From Poriferisphaera corsica (GTDB taxonomy: Bacteria > Planctomycetota > Phycisphaerae > Phycisphaerales > Phycisphaeraceae): a stretch of 64,000 bases of DNA. Positions within the stretch are counted from its first letter, which is position 1. The number at the start of each line of letters is the position of its first letter. This document shows, piece by piece, positions 1 to 9,158 of this stretch. The notes under the pieces were generated by a model. It made no database searches. It saw only the letters and a list, made by a program, of their open reading frames with translations, and had not been told where the DNA came from. The position numbers and the translations under genes were made by a program. The stretch spans positions 930,001-994,000 of the forward strand of contig NZ_CP036425.1 in the NCBI RefSeq assembly GCF_007747445.1, given 5' to 3'.

Positions 1-3000
1 TGTGCGTGTCAGATGTTTGATGCGGGTGTGCTTGATAAGTACGGCGTTGAAATGATCGGTGCGAACCGCGAAGTGATCTACCGTGCTGAAGACAGGCTAC
101 AGTTTAAAGAGTGCATGGAATCAATCGGTTTGCAGTGTCCAAAAGCAGGCGTTGCAGAAACGATGGATGAAGCGAGAGCGATTCTCGAAGAAGTCGGCTT
201 GCCAGCAATTATACGCCCGGCGTTCACGCTCGGTGGAACAGGCGGTGGGGTTGCATATAACTATGAAGAATTTGAAGACATCGCTAAGCGTGGGTTAGAC
301 GCATCGATGAATAGTCAGATTTTGATTGACCAATCGTTGCTTGGTTGGAAAGAATATGAACTCGAAGTGATGCGCGACAAGGATGATAACTGTGTCGTGA
401 TCTGCTCAATTGAGAACTTTGATCCGATGGGCGTACATACAGGTGATTCAATCACTGTGGCACCATCTCAGACGCTGACGGATAAAGAATACCAGCGAAT
501 GCGCGATGCGTCGCTGGCAATTATGCGTGCGATTGGTGTTGAGACTGGCGGTTCGAACGTGCAGTTTGGTGTGAATCCGGCTGATGGTGAGATTGTGGTG
601 ATTGAGATGAATCCACGCGTGTCACGTTCTTCAGCACTTGCTTCCAAAGCTACAGGATTCCCGATTGCAAAGTTGGCGGCTAAGTTAGCAGTCGGTTACA
701 CGCTGTGGGAATTGGATAATGATGTTACAGGTGAAACCAAAGCATGCTTTGAACCAACGATTGACTATGTTGTGACGAAGATTCCTCGTTGGACGTTTGA
801 GAAATTCCCAGAAGCAGACGAGACACTGACAACGCAGATGAAGTCGGTTGGTGAGGCGATGAGTATTGGACGTACGTTCAAAGAATCGCTGCAAAAAGGT
901 ATCCGCTCGATGGAAGTGAAGCGGTTTGGCATTGGTCTTGATGCGAATGATAAGTGGTTGAATTCATCACGCGGTAAGAAGAATGCGGATGATTCGCCAA
1001 TTGAGTGGCCGATTAAGGCGACGAAACTTGAGCGAAAATTAGCAAGCCCGTCACAAGGTCGTATGTACTACCTGCGTTATGCGTTCAAGATGGGGAAGTC
1101 GGTCGAAGAAGTGAATGCAGCGACGGGCATTGATCCGTGGTTCTTGGATCAGCTTAAGCAATTGATTGATTTTGAGGACGTGCTTTGTAGCTATCAAAGG
1201 TTGGAAGACGTGCCAGCGGAAGTGATGAAGCAAGCAAAGCAATGGGGTTATAGTGATCCGCAATTGGCGTATCTGTATCTCGATACAATCGGGACAGAAA
1301 ACATTTTGAAGGTGCGTGAATACCGCAAATCACTGGGCGTTGAGCCTGTGTATAAATTGGTTGACACCTGTGCGGCAGAGTTTGAAGCAAGTACACCTTA
1401 CTACTACTCGGCTTATGAATCGCCTATTACGCAAATAGATGATAGTGGCAGTTCGACACAAGTTTATGACGATGAGATCCGTGTTACGGATAAGAAAAAA
1501 GTCATCATTCTTGGCGGTGGTCCGAACCGCATCGGGCAGGGGATTGAATTTGATTACTGTTGCGTCCAGGCTGCGTTTGCAGCGAAGGAGCTTGGGTTTG
1601 AAGCAGTGATGGTGAACTCAAATCCAGAGACTGTTTCGACGGACTATGACACCAGTGATCTGCTATTCTTTGAGCCATTGACGTTTGAAGATGTGCTGAA
1701 CATCTGTGAGCGTTTGAATGGGGGTGCGTTTGGAGCTTCTGATAGCAAAAACTTAGTCCATGGCGTGATTGTGTCATTTGGTGGTCAAACTCCGCTTAAC
1801 TTGGCGCATAGCCTTGAGCGGGCAGGTGTGCCGGTGATTGGTACTGCGGTCGATTCGATCGATCTTGCTGAAGATCGTGAAAGATTTGCTGAGTTATGTG
1901 ATAAGTTGAATGTGAAGCAGCCTGATAACGGTATTGCATACGATGTTGATCAGGCGATTGAGATTGCGAATCGTATTTCCTATCCGGTGCTGGTGCGTCC
2001 TTCGTTTGTGCTGGGCGGTCGTGCGATGGAAACGGTTTATGATGACGATCAGCTACGTCATTACATGACGATTGCGATTGGTGCATCTGATCTTGAAGGG
2101 CAGCCGATCCTCGTTGATAAATTTTTGGCTGAAGCGATTGAATGTGATATTGACGTGATCGCTGACTTTGCTCCTGCTGCTGGCAGTGAAGGTAAATCAT
2201 GCCGAGCATTGGTGTGTGGTGTGCTGGAGCATATTGAAGAAGCTGGTATTCACTCCGGTGACTCAGCTTGCACGATTCCGCCGCACTCGCTGTCGGCTGA
2301 AACAATCGAAAAATTGAAGCAGCAGTCACGTGATATGGCAGAAGCCCTGAGTGTGCGTGGTTTGATGAATGTGCAATGGGCGATCCGAAAGGGTACGGTT
2401 TCGGGAGAAGACGAGATTTATGTTATTGAAGTGAATCCGCGTGCATCGAGAACTGTACCGTTTGTTGGTAAAGCGACAGGTGTGTCATGGGCGAGATTGG
2501 CTGCAAAGGTTATGGCTGGTAAGCAGCTTGAAGAGTTGGGTATAACCGAAGAGGTGATACCGACGCATACTTCGATTAAAGAATCAGTGTTCCCGTTCTC
2601 CAAATTCCCTGGTGTTGATGTGATCCTCGGCCCAGAGATGCGTTCTACGGGCGAGTGCATGGGTGCTGACTACGATTACCCGACGGCTTTCGCGAAATCA
2701 CAATCATCGGCAGGTGTGACACTTCCGACGGAAGGCAAGATATTCTTGTCAGTGAGGGACTCAGACAAGCCAGGCATTGTTGAAATTGCACGCGATCTTG
2801 TCGATATGGGTTTTGAAGTCCTGACGACGGGCGGTACGCATGAGTTCTTGAAAGAACAGGGTGTTGAAACCACACGCTTGCGTAAGATTTCAGAGGGGCG
2901 ACCGAATGCAGTCGACTTAATCAAGAACGAAGAGATCGCGCTGATCTTGAATACGCCGACGCGAAAGGGTGCAGGTTCAGATGAAGGGCATCTCCGTGCA

Positions 3001-3144
3001 ACAGCAGTTCGTTTCCGCACAGGTATGATTACGACGTTGACCGCAGCAAAGGCGGCCGTGGCGGCGATCAAAGCTTTGAGGAATGAAGATTGGCAGGTTA
3101 ATGCACTGCAAGATTATTTCCCAGAGGTTGCTCGGGAACGGTAA
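1..3144 (+). CDS. carB: Carbamoyl-phosphate synthase large subunit, 5'-truncated by window edge
   Basis: Makes carbamoyl phosphate from bicarbonate, ammonia (delivered by CarA) and two ATP, feeding arginine and pyrimidine synthesis in the cytoplasm. The frame is open from base 1; the first in-frame Met at 13 is not the start, because the residues before it (CACQ) continue the family's N-terminal Rossmann part. About 108 N-terminal residues lie outside the window. The first ATP-grasp unit shows [19 protein letters not shown] and [10 protein letters not shown]. The second synthetase half begins near base 1500 with [15 protein letters not shown] and shows [16 protein letters not shown] and [16 protein letters not shown]. 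The last 140 residues form the MGS-like allosteric domain. Stop TAA at 3142. Faces the AraC gene across a shared terminator. Confidence 0.97.
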   Translation, partial: CACQMFDAGVLDKYGVEMIGANREVIYRAEDRLQFKECMESIGLQCPKAGVAETMDEARAILEEVGLPAIIRPAFTLGGTGGGVAYNYEEFEDIAKRGLDASMNSQILIDQSLLGWKEYELEVMRDKDDNCVVICSIENFDPMGVHTGDSITVAPSQTLTDKEYQRMRDASLAIMRAIGVETGGSNVQFGVNPADGEIVVIEMNPRVSRSSALASKATGFPIAKLAAKLAVGYTLWELDNDVTGETKACFEPTIDYVVTKIPRWTFEKFPEADETLTTQMKSVGEAMSIGRTFKESLQKGIRSMEVKRFGIGLDANDKWLNSSRGKKNADDSPIEWPIKATKLERKLASPSQGRMYYLRYAFKMGKSVEEVNAATGIDPWFLDQLKQLIDFEDVLCSYQRLEDVPAEVMKQAKQWGYSDPQLAYLYLDTIGTENILKVREYRKSLGVEPVYKLVDTCAAEFEASTPYYYSAYESPITQIDDSGSSTQVYDDEIRVTDKKKVIILGGGPNRIGQGIEFDYCCVQAAFAAKELGFEAVMVNSNPETVSTDYDTSDLLFFEPLTFEDVLNICERLNGGAFGASDSKNLVHGVIVSFGGQTPLNLAHSLERAGVPVIGTAVDSIDLAEDRERFAELCDKLNVKQPDNGIAYDVDQAIEIANRISYPVLVRPSFVLGGRAMETVYDDDQLRHYMTIAIGASDLEGQPILVDKFLAEAIECDIDVIADFAPAAGSEGKSCRALVCGVLEHIEEAGIHSGDSACTIPPHSLSAETIEKLKQQSRDMAEALSVRGLMNVQWAIRKGTVSGEDEIYVIEVNPRASRTVPFVGKATGVSWARLAAKVMAGKQLEELGITEEVIPTHTSIKESVFPFSKFPGVDVILGPEMRSTGECMGADYDYPTAFAKSQSSAGVTLPTEGKIFLSVRDSDKPGIVEIARDLVDMGFEVLTTGGTHEFLKEQGVETTRLRKISEGRPNAVDLIKNEEIALILNTPTRKGAGSDEGHLRATAVRFRTGMITTLTAAKAAVAAIKALRNEDWQVNALQDYFPEVARER

Positions 3145-3162
3145 TCATGAAGATCATGTAAC

Positions 3163-3193
3163 AAAAAAGACAGGCATTAAGCCTGTCTTTTTT
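3163..3193. terminator. Bidirectional intrinsic terminator, carB / AraC gene
   Basis: Arms AAAAAAGACAGGC (3163-3175) and GCCTGTCTTTTTT (3181-3193) pair perfectly around a 5-nt loop (attaa). A-run on the left and T-run on the right make it work in both directions, ending carB on + and the AraC-type gene on -. Confidence 0.9.
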
Positions 3194-3217
3194 AATTTTC
3201 AACTTACGCTGATTTTG

Positions 3218-4045
3218 TTATTTGTCCTCAATAATTCCCGGCCCCTCTATTGTTTCATCTTTGCGGTGCAGCGCTTTCCAGTTACGTGGGGTAAGTGTTG
3301 TTTGCTGTTTGAAGCAACGTGAAAAAATACTTTGTTCCGAGAAGCCGCACGCCCTGGCAACATCTCTTAAAGGCAGATTAGTCTGAGACATTAATTCTTT
3401 TGCTCTGCCTATTTGGATTTGCTTGAACATCGCAATTGGAGATTGGGATTCAACCTGGTTGAACAATCTACGTAAATGTGAGGGCGAGATACGTACTGCA
3501 GCGGCAACGATTTCAACAGATGGATTGGATGCAAGGTTTTCAGCATACCATGACAGTGCATGAGCAACCTTGCGGTGCGATTCTTTTTCTGGCGTTATGG
3601 AGGCTGTCATCGGGACGTCTTTTAATGCGCTCAATGAGAGTTCTAAAAGCAACTTGTCGAACCGCATATTTGAGAGCCCTGTCGGGTATTCGTAATCAGG
3701 TACGACCTCCCTGATGCTCTGGTATAAAGCTTGTGATTGTTCTGGGCCAAGTGGTGCGCAGAGTGGGCCATTATCTGTGACGTGGTGTCTCAGTGCATCG
3801 GGTACTTGATCAAATTGTGCGACAAATACTCGACAACCGGTGTTAGGTAGCCCTGTCCAGCCATGTAGTTGATGAGGTGCAAAAACCCACATCGTGTGAG
3901 ATTTGAGGTCGGGATTCATGTTTTCTGGGAGCAGTGGGGCCGCATATCCCTCTACGACAGCCTGGAATTCCCATAAAGCGCGCGTGACGGGTTGTGTGGG
4001 GTAATCGCCGTAATGTCTTGTGCCTAATCCGATATAGCCAAGCAT
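3218..4045 (-). CDS. AraC/XylS-family transcriptional regulator
   Basis: DNA-binding regulator of 275 aa with an N-terminal cupin-like sensing domain (region with LPENMNPDLKSHTMWVFAP and HQLHGWTG) and a C-terminal double helix-turn-helix. The HTH part contains SPSHLRRLFNQ and the typical second-helix signature LPLRDVARACGFSEQSIFSRCFKQ-type sequence (split over residues of the last 60). The frame opens at 4135, but the Met at 4045 is preferred: it has AGGA about 10 nt upstream, and the 30 residues before it look non-conserved. Divergent from ahpC across 358 bp that holds a perfect inverted repeat, so it may control ahpCD; this is inference. Its effector cannot be read from the sequence. Confidence 0.88.
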   Translation of the reverse strand: MLGYIGLGTRHYGDYPTQPVTRALWEFQAVVEGYAAPLLPENMNPDLKSHTMWVFAPHQLHGWTGLPNTGCRVFVAQFDQVPDALRHHVTDNGPLCAPLGPEQSQALYQSIREVVPDYEYPTGLSNMRFDKLLLELSLSALKDVPMTASITPEKESHRKVAHALSWYAENLASNPSVEIVAAAVRISPSHLRRLFNQVESQSPIAMFKQIQIGRAKELMSQTNLPLRDVARACGFSEQSIFSRCFKQQTTLTPRNWKALHRKDETIEGPGIIEDK

Positions 4046-4200
4046 ACGAAATATCCTATTGAAGTGGTAATTGATAATGCACAATGAAAGCAATGATAAT
4101 AGCTGAATAATGCGCTTGTTAGTCGAAAATGTCAAATAGAATTTTCAGGCTCTGCCTGCTGCATGAGCGATTATGTTAAATACTAGTTTATAAAGATAAT

Positions 4201-4223
4201 TTATTTAGAATATTTCTAAATAA
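4201..4223. promoter_or_regulatory. Perfect 10-3-10 inverted repeat, candidate operator for ahpC
   Basis: Left arm TTATTTAGAA (4201-4210) and right arm TTCTAAATAA (4214-4223) are exact reverse complements around TAT. It lies just upstream of the best -35 box for ahpC and midway between the divergent AraC gene and ahpC. The position suits an activator or a peroxide-sensing repressor; the binding protein is unknown. Confidence 0.55.
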
Positions 4224-4226
4224 CGG

Positions 4227-4255
4227 TTGACGTGATCGTCTCGACAGCCTACATT
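4227..4255 (+). promoter_or_regulatory. Probable sigma-70-type promoter of ahpC
   Basis: TTGACG (4227-4232), 17-bp spacer, TACATT (4250-4255). Transcription would start near 4262 and leave a 5' leader of about 140 nt before ahpC. Confidence 0.6.
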
Positions 4256-4403
4256 TACTTCGTCGTAAGCAAGCTGTCCGATGATAGTGTGTGGGACGAA
4301 ATAAATTGTTCTGCGAAGCTGTTGGGCAGCAGGAACACAAAACAGCGGGTCAGGTGAATTCCGCTAGCAAACGATAAAACTCCAGCAACGAGAGAGAATA
4401 ATC

Positions 4404-4931
4404 ATGTTAACCGTAGGTGACGCTTTTCCAGTTTTTTCATCGAAGGCATGTGTCGGTAACACGCCGGATGATTTAATTACAATTGATAATTCAAGTGATG
4501 GTGATAAGTGGCGGGTTTTCTTTTTCTACCCCAAGGACTTCACATTTGTTTGCCCAACTGAGATCGCAGAATTTGGCCGTCGTCTTTCTGAATTTCACGA
4601 TCGCGATTGCACTGTATTTGGTGGTTCAACTGACAATGAATTTTCGCACCTTGCTTGGCGTAACAGTCATGAGGATCTTCGAGATTTGCCATACCCGCTT
4701 ATTGCAGCTCAAAAGCTTGCGACGGAATTGGGGATATTAGATGCAGAAGAAGGTGTATGCTTACGTGCAACTTTTATTGTTGATCCGCATGGCGTGATTC
4801 AATGGGCGCAAGCAAACAACCTGTCTGTTGGCCGCAATGTCAATGAAGTACTTCGTGTTCTCGACGCAATTCAATCTGACGAACTCTGCCCATGTAATTG
4901 GAGCAAGGGTGATGGCTTCATTCAGGTATAA
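4404..4931 (+). CDS. ahpC: Peroxiredoxin AhpC (mycobacterial type)
   Basis: Reduces hydrogen peroxide, organic peroxides and probably peroxynitrite in the cytoplasm. 175 aa, thioredoxin fold. The peroxidatic Cys50 lies in FTFVCPTEI. The C-terminal SDELCPCNW supplies Cys162 and Cys164, the arrangement found in mycobacterial AhpC, whose electron donor is AhpD rather than AhpF. Start is supported by GAGAG about 10 nt upstream. It is followed directly by ahpD with a hairpin terminator between them, so ahpC is probably made in excess over ahpD. It is somewhat shorter than the mycobacterial protein because it lacks residues at both ends. Confidence 0.94.
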   Translation: MLTVGDAFPVFSSKACVGNTPDDLITIDNSSDGDKWRVFFFYPKDFTFVCPTEIAEFGRRLSEFHDRDCTVFGGSTDNEFSHLAWRNSHEDLRDLPYPLIAAQKLATELGILDAEEGVCLRATFIVDPHGVIQWAQANNLSVGRNVNEVLRVLDAIQSDELCPCNWSKGDGFIQV

Positions 4932-4946
4932 TTTCGCAAAATTTAG

Positions 4947-4980
4947 TGCCGATTTTTTAACGGAAATCGGCATATTTTTT
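4947..4980 (+). terminator. Terminator or attenuator between ahpC and ahpD
   Basis: TGCCGATTT (4947-4955) pairs with AAATCGGCA (4964-4972), followed by TATTTTTT. It lies inside the presumed ahpCD operon and would let only part of the transcripts reach ahpD. Confidence 0.75.
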
Positions 4981-5012
4981 ACTCACATCGTATAAGTATC
5001 GATAAGGAAGAA

Positions 5013-5555
5013 ATGATGGCAACTATACAATCGGGTGGAATTGAAGCCATAAAAGAGCAATTGTCAGAAGAAGCCAAAGATTTGAAATTGAATCTTTCTG
5101 GCATTTTTGCAGGCGGAGTGCTTTCTGAATCACAGACGTGGGGAGTAATCTTAACCAGTGCGTATTTTATTAAAGATGATGCACTTATCGATGCTTTTGA
5201 ATCTGATGCTGAAGCATCATCGGTATCGAATGAGGTTATTAGTGACGCTAAGGCCGCAGCTTCTATTATGGGTATGAATACCATGTATTACCGATTCAAG
5301 CATTTGATTGGTAAGGAATCTTATATGAAAAAACCTGCTCGGCTTCGCATGCAGCGTATGATGACACCTGCAACAAGTAAACTTGATTTTGAGTTAAACT
5401 CAACTGCTGCCGCAGTGTTGGCTGGCTGTGAAATGTGCGTCAAAGCTCATGAAGCGAGTGTGCTTAAAGAAGGGCTGTCCGAAGAGCATGTGCATGAGGC
5501 TGCGCGTTTGGCCGCAATCATACATGGCGTATCGATTGCACTTCATGTTTCATGA
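5013..5555 (+). CDS. ahpD: Alkylhydroperoxidase AhpD
   Basis: Thiol-disulfide partner that, in mycobacteria, passes electrons from lipoyl-dehydrogenase components to AhpC and has weak peroxidase activity of its own. 180 aa, all-helical. The catalytic CxxC with downstream His is clear: AGCEMCVKAHE, giving Cys139, Cys142 and His146. Strong AAGGA ribosome site; either of two adjacent ATGs (5013, 5016) could serve. It is 81 bp after ahpC in the same direction. Pairing with an AhpC that has C-terminal cysteines supports a working AhpC/AhpD couple. Confidence 0.93.
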   Translation: MMATIQSGGIEAIKEQLSEEAKDLKLNLSGIFAGGVLSESQTWGVILTSAYFIKDDALIDAFESDAEASSVSNEVISDAKAAASIMGMNTMYYRFKHLIGKESYMKKPARLRMQRMMTPATSKLDFELNSTAAAVLAGCEMCVKAHEASVLKEGLSEEHVHEAARLAAIIHGVSIALHVS

Positions 5556-5633
5556 TTTGCGAGATAAAATAGATAACCCTGAAACCCAGCATGAGGAGAT
5601 GCATGCAAGGAGTCGTGTGTAGGGGAATAGATA

Positions 5634-5661
5634 AAAAGCCACGCAATTAAGTGTGGCTTTT
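5634..5661. terminator. Intrinsic terminator shared by ahpD and the PilZ gene
   Basis: AAAAGCCAC (5634-5642) pairs with GTGGCTTTT (5653-5661) around a 10-nt loop, between convergent genes. Confidence 0.82.
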
Positions 5662-5681
5662 ATTGTGTCCTCATGTTGGCA

Positions 5682-6155
5682 TTACGCGACATCTGCAGGT
5701 GGAAGGAATGATATGTCCTCATCTTCTGCATTAGCCTCTGAGTCTTCTCGGTCGATTTCTGCTGGATCAACGCCGAGTAGTGCAAGTAGGCCAGTGTCGA
5801 TAATGAATTGGCTACCAACTAGAAATAAACCATCATCCACTTCATGGACATGTTTTACAAGCACTGCCTGTTGTCCAACAACAAAGCCGCGTTTGGTAAA
5901 GCAAATTCGCCATGTTGAGCCGGCGCGTAGGTTTTCTTGGCAAATAAAGCCTAGGCCTCCGCGGCCAATATCACGTAGTTGTATTTCGATTGGTGTCGGG
6001 TCGAGCTTGCTGCGATTCATAGGATGAAGTTCAGCTTCACCTCTCACAACGTACCGATCGTAGTGACGGCTACATGGTGAGGATTCTTGAACCATACGAA
6101 CGTTCTCAAGTCTGCCAAGCTCATCTAGGAGTTCTTCTGGGGATCGTTTGAACAT
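5682..6155 (-). CDS. PilZ-domain protein, putative c-di-GMP binder
   Basis: 157 aa. After a short helical N-terminus the PilZ signature is visible: RxxxR at residues 30-34 (RHYDR) and, about 30 residues on, DIGRGGLGF (62-70), the equivalent of the D/NxSxxG loop with Ser replaced by Gly. The region after it (QENLRAGSTWRI, LVKHVHEVDDGLFLVGSQF) fits the PilZ beta barrel. The acidic C-terminus (EDSEANAEDEDIS) is unlike the rest. Ligand binding is inferred from the motif. Stands alone between ahpD and a lipoprotein gene. CCGGAGC upstream contains the likely ribosome site. Confidence 0.82.
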   Translation of the reverse strand: MFKRSPEELLDELGRLENVRMVQESSPCSRHYDRYVVRGEAELHPMNRSKLDPTPIEIQLRDIGRGGLGFICQENLRAGSTWRICFTKRGFVVGQQAVLVKHVHEVDDGLFLVGSQFIIDTGLLALLGVDPAEIDREDSEANAEDEDISFLPPADVA

Positions 6156-6354
6156 GCTGGTGCTCCGGTAGTTGACGCATCAAGCCGGCTCTGCTCTAGC
6201 CTTCGCTTCATGCCTACAACGGCCATGGTTGTCCCCGCCCCAATACTGGAGTCACATAACTGCACCTTTGTTATCGACTCATATTTGATATGTCTTAAGT
6301 GTCCATCTGAGATTGCCTAGGGAAAATAGCTATATAACATGATAGTCCAATAAT

Positions 6355-6382
6355 AAGCCAGTCCTTTGATAAGGACTGGCTT
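6355..6382 (-). terminator. 12-bp perfect hairpin after the small lipoprotein gene
   Basis: AAGCCAGTCCTT (6355-6366) pairs with AAGGACTGGCTT (6371-6382) around TGAT. It sits 37 bp past the end of the minus-strand lipoprotein gene; the T-tract on that strand is weak. Confidence 0.65.
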
Positions 6383-6419
6383 AAGCAATCGTCTATTAAA
6401 ATACACTCATGTTGCCAAG

Positions 6420-6656
6420 TTATGGCGAAACGAATGGATTTGCCTGGGAATTTTGATCCAGGAAGAAGAGTCGTTCGAAATCGTTCCAAGCTGTGCGTGA
6501 ACTATTGTCCATAACACGCGACCACTTATAGTGCATATCGCCAGCAGCTTGAGTGCCTGACATCAGTTCGGGAGTCATAGTACCACAGCCGGTCAAAGAA
6601 ACCGCGACAACTGCGAGGACACATAAAGCTGAAACCGTCTTCAAGGTCTTTGTCAT
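6420..6656 (-). CDS. Small lipoprotein
   Basis: 78 aa with a basic N-terminus (MTKTLK), a hydrophobic stretch and a lipobox ending VSLTGC, so it is exported and lipid-anchored. The mature part is about 50 residues, hydrophilic, with the segment TAWNDFERLFFLDQNSQ. I recall similar short segments in other planctomycete small lipoproteins, but give no function. The frame opens at 6800; the Met at 6656 is chosen because it places the signal peptide at the N-terminus and has AAAGGCG upstream. Confidence 0.75.
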   Translation of the reverse strand: MTKTLKTVSALCVLAVVAVSLTGCGTMTPELMSGTQAAGDMHYKWSRVMDNSSRTAWNDFERLFFLDQNSQANPFVSP

Positions 6657-6821
6657 AAAGCACGCCTTTCGATGAATTGACGAGCCAATTGTCCTCATAA
6701 AATGATATTTTGTCAAATGTATTTCCTGACATTGGGGCAGGTTTCTTTGCCCAAAAACATACCTACCAACAAGGCGTCGCAAATAGTGACTTTTAGTCAT
6801 AATATATGCTTGAAATGCCAG

Positions 6822-7646
6822 CTATTTGGCGATTTTGGCTGTTTGGCTGACCTTTTCTGCTGGACGCAGTACGATATTGACCGGCGTGCCTCTAGGGGGA
6901 ATCAACGCAATATTGGGTTGTAAAGTCTGACCATCATTTGCACTCGATGGCCCGTCCTCGCTTGAAATAACATCATCGCCAAAACTGACCAGTGAAATGA
7001 ATGTCCCATTCTCATCGGCCATATATCTTGGCTGGCCGTCCAAATCTTCCGCAAAAGCTGAGCCCGCGAAGACCCATTGCCTGCTACAGATGATTTGCTT
7101 GTCGGTTCTCCCAATGATCCATTCGGAGGCAGGAATTCTCACGAATTCGCCGCTTTTGGGATCGGTATACGTCAATTCGATTTCCACTCGATCACCTGTC
7201 GCTGGGTAAACCTTCCAGCCATCTTCTTCGCGGATTAGCTTCTGCGGTTTGCCTGGCTTAAGTCCGATCGAAACGAGCGCTAAATGAAGGTGTGAGGGTA
7301 GGGCGTCCGTTACAACCAGTGACTCGTATTCACGTGTATTCGGATTACATGCAAGAAGCTCAAGCCAATCGCAGACGTCAGATAGTTCCCAGCAAACTTG
7401 GCCGCTAATGGTTACAGTTCTTGTTTCTAAATTGGCAATAATTCCCGGTAAAACAAGCGTTTTAGGGTCGGTGTGGTTATTAGTCTCTTGTTGATATGAC
7501 GCTTTGCTTTGGCGATCGGTAGTAGCTTCTACGGTTGCAGTTTTCGTAGGCGCTAAGGCGCAACCGCTCAGCAATGCGATTACAAATAAAACGAAACATA
7601 AAAGCGGAATCATCTGAAATCGTTCTGTCGTAATACCTTGATTCAT
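6822..7646 (-). CDS. YdjY-domain lipoprotein
   Basis: 274 aa. Signal peptide with lipobox LLSGC (Cys29). The middle carries the YdjY-type motif: VSGQVCWE-like entry, LELLACNPNTREYESLVV, then SHLHLALVSIGLKPGKP, which is highly characteristic of this planctomycete domain. Function of the domain is not established; the protein probably sits in the cell envelope. The start could be Met1 or Met12; neither has a strong ribosome site. A short terminator-ended transcript lies 38 nt upstream on the same strand and may attenuate this gene. Confidence 0.8.
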   Translation of the reverse strand: MNQGITTERFQMIPLLCFVLFVIALLSGCALAPTKTATVEATTDRQSKASYQQETNNHTDPKTLVLPGIIANLETRTVTISGQVCWELSDVCDWLELLACNPNTREYESLVVTDALPSHLHLALVSIGLKPGKPQKLIREEDGWKVYPATGDRVEIELTYTDPKSGEFVRIPASEWIIGRTDKQIICSRQWVFAGSAFAEDLDGQPRYMADENGTFISLVSFGDDVISSEDGPSSANDGQTLQPNIALIPPRGTPVNIVLRPAEKVSQTAKIAK

Positions 7647-7684
7647 GGTTCGAAGTGTATCGCACGAGGCGAAAAGATGAAAAG

Positions 7685-7754
7685 GAAAAAGGCCCGATTA
7701 GGAGAACCCTAATCGAACCTTTCCGGGGGCAAATCTGTGTTGCTCAAGGCAACT
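7685..7754 (-). ncRNA. Candidate short RNA or attenuator leader, about 70 nt
   Basis: Minus strand. A plausible promoter (TTGCAA at 7783-7788, 16 bp, TATCAT at 7761-7766) is followed by a hairpin (GTTGC 7739-7743 with GCAAC 7749-7753) and then a 12-bp stem with GU pairs (7691-7702 with 7708-7719) ending in a U-tract. No minus-strand gene lies upstream to be terminated. It could be an independent sRNA or the attenuator leader of the YdjY lipoprotein gene, whose ATG is 38 nt further on. Confidence 0.45.
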
Positions 7755-8066
7755 GGCCATATGATAGGTTAGCCTGATTGGATTGCAAGTGGTATTCTCA
7801 TGAATGTATTGCTCAGGCAAAGAAAATGAGTGAGTTATTGCAAAAAAGCTTAATAAAGTCGCAATAGACATTTATAGCAATTGGTGTGAACAATCATTGA
7901 ATAATTAATGTGGAAAGATTTCTACTCTGATTCTTGAGCTGTTATATATGATCACCTAATGTCTGTTAAGTCGAAATATGACTTACAATCCGCGTTATGC
8001 TCAAATGACATCGCAGCAATTTATGCGCAAGTAAGCCTTGAACAACCGCATTACAGGGATTCAGTT

Positions 8067-9113
8067 ATGCAGCAAGACAAAATCAGAATCGGTTTCATTG
8101 GTGCCGGTGCAATTTGTGAACTCAGGCATCTGCCCGGCCTTAAAGCAATTGAAGACGTAGAACTGGTTTCTGTTTGTAATAGGACCCCCGATAGTAGTAG
8201 TAAAATCGCTAAGAAATGGGGTTTCCAAGATGTCGATACTGATTGGAATGTGCTCATTGCCCGAGAGGATATTGATGCTGTTTTTATTGGCACTTGGCCA
8301 TACACGCATGCCCAAATGTCAATCGCTGCTCTTGAAGCCGGAAAGCACGTGTTCTGCCAGGCCAGAATGGCCGCTGATGTAGAACAGGCTCGGCAAATGC
8401 TCGAGGCCGCTGATGACAGCCCGCATCTCGTAGACATGATCTGTCCACCGCCTCACCGCATGCCTTATGAGCCTTATATTAAGCAGGTGCTTGCTGATAA
8501 CGAACTTGGTGATCTTCGCGAGGTACGTCTTGTATGCCGTAACGCCGCAGATCTTGGCCCGTTAAATTGGCGGCAACGCACCGAATATTCTGGCCAGCAG
8601 ATTATGCAAATTGGTATTTGGGCCGAAACCATCAATGCTTGGCTTGGTGAATATGAAGAATTGCGTGCCGAGTTTGAATCACCAATCGACAGCAAGCCTG
8701 ACCCTGAAAACAACAATCAGGAATATGAGTTGCGCATCCCGCAAATTGTAAAAGTCGCCGGTTGGCTGAAATGTGGGGTCTTTATTCTCGAAGACCACTC
8801 CGGCGTGGCTATTGGTGAAAACGCAAACCACCTCACGATTACCGGTAGTCACGGCGCCATGCGCATCAACTACGATGGCGAGATTGAACGTGCAAAAAAT
8901 GGTGAATCATTTCATCCTGTAGGCCCGCCTGTCACACTGCAGCGTGATTGGCAAGTTGAGCAGGATTTTATAGATGCGATCCATTTGGCTCAAGAAGGCA
9001 TCCCTTCTTGTGATTGGGGTGTATCACCAGATTTTGCAGAAGGCTTTAAATATATGAAAAAAATGGATGCTCTTTGGCGGGCTGCAAAAACAAGTGATGT
9101 CGTCATAGTCTAA
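8067..9113 (+). CDS. Gfo/Idh/MocA-family oxidoreductase
   Basis: NAD(P)-dependent dehydrogenase of the sugar/inositol type, 348 aa from the chosen start. N-terminal Rossmann fold begins IRIGFIGAGAI; the next strand gives VELVSVCNRT and then DIDAVFIGTWPYTHAQMSIAALEAGKHVF. The usual EKP motif that follows is replaced by CQARMA, so the conserved catalytic Lys of classic members is missing; this fits a divergent subgroup, and activity is uncertain. The frame opens at 7959, but the Met at 8067 has AGGGA upstream and begins just before the Rossmann fold. No sugar-pathway neighbours. Confidence 0.85.
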   Translation: MQQDKIRIGFIGAGAICELRHLPGLKAIEDVELVSVCNRTPDSSSKIAKKWGFQDVDTDWNVLIAREDIDAVFIGTWPYTHAQMSIAALEAGKHVFCQARMAADVEQARQMLEAADDSPHLVDMICPPPHRMPYEPYIKQVLADNELGDLREVRLVCRNAADLGPLNWRQRTEYSGQQIMQIGIWAETINAWLGEYEELRAEFESPIDSKPDPENNNQEYELRIPQIVKVAGWLKCGVFILEDHSGVAIGENANHLTITGSHGAMRINYDGEIERAKNGESFHPVGPPVTLQRDWQVEQDFIDAIHLAQEGIPSCDWGVSPDFAEGFKYMKKMDALWRAAKTSDVVIV

Positions 9114-9144
9114 TTCATGGTTAGCCGTCTTTGGATAGGTATGG

Positions 9145-9150
9145 TATAAT
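9145..9150 (+). promoter_or_regulatory. -10 box placed for a leaderless transcript
   Basis: TATAAT at 9145-9150 ends only 8 nt before the ATG at 9159, so transcription would begin at or next to the start codon. The -35 region (TTAGCC, 9121-9126) is weak. Confidence 0.45.
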
Positions 9151-9158
9151 TCTCGGTC

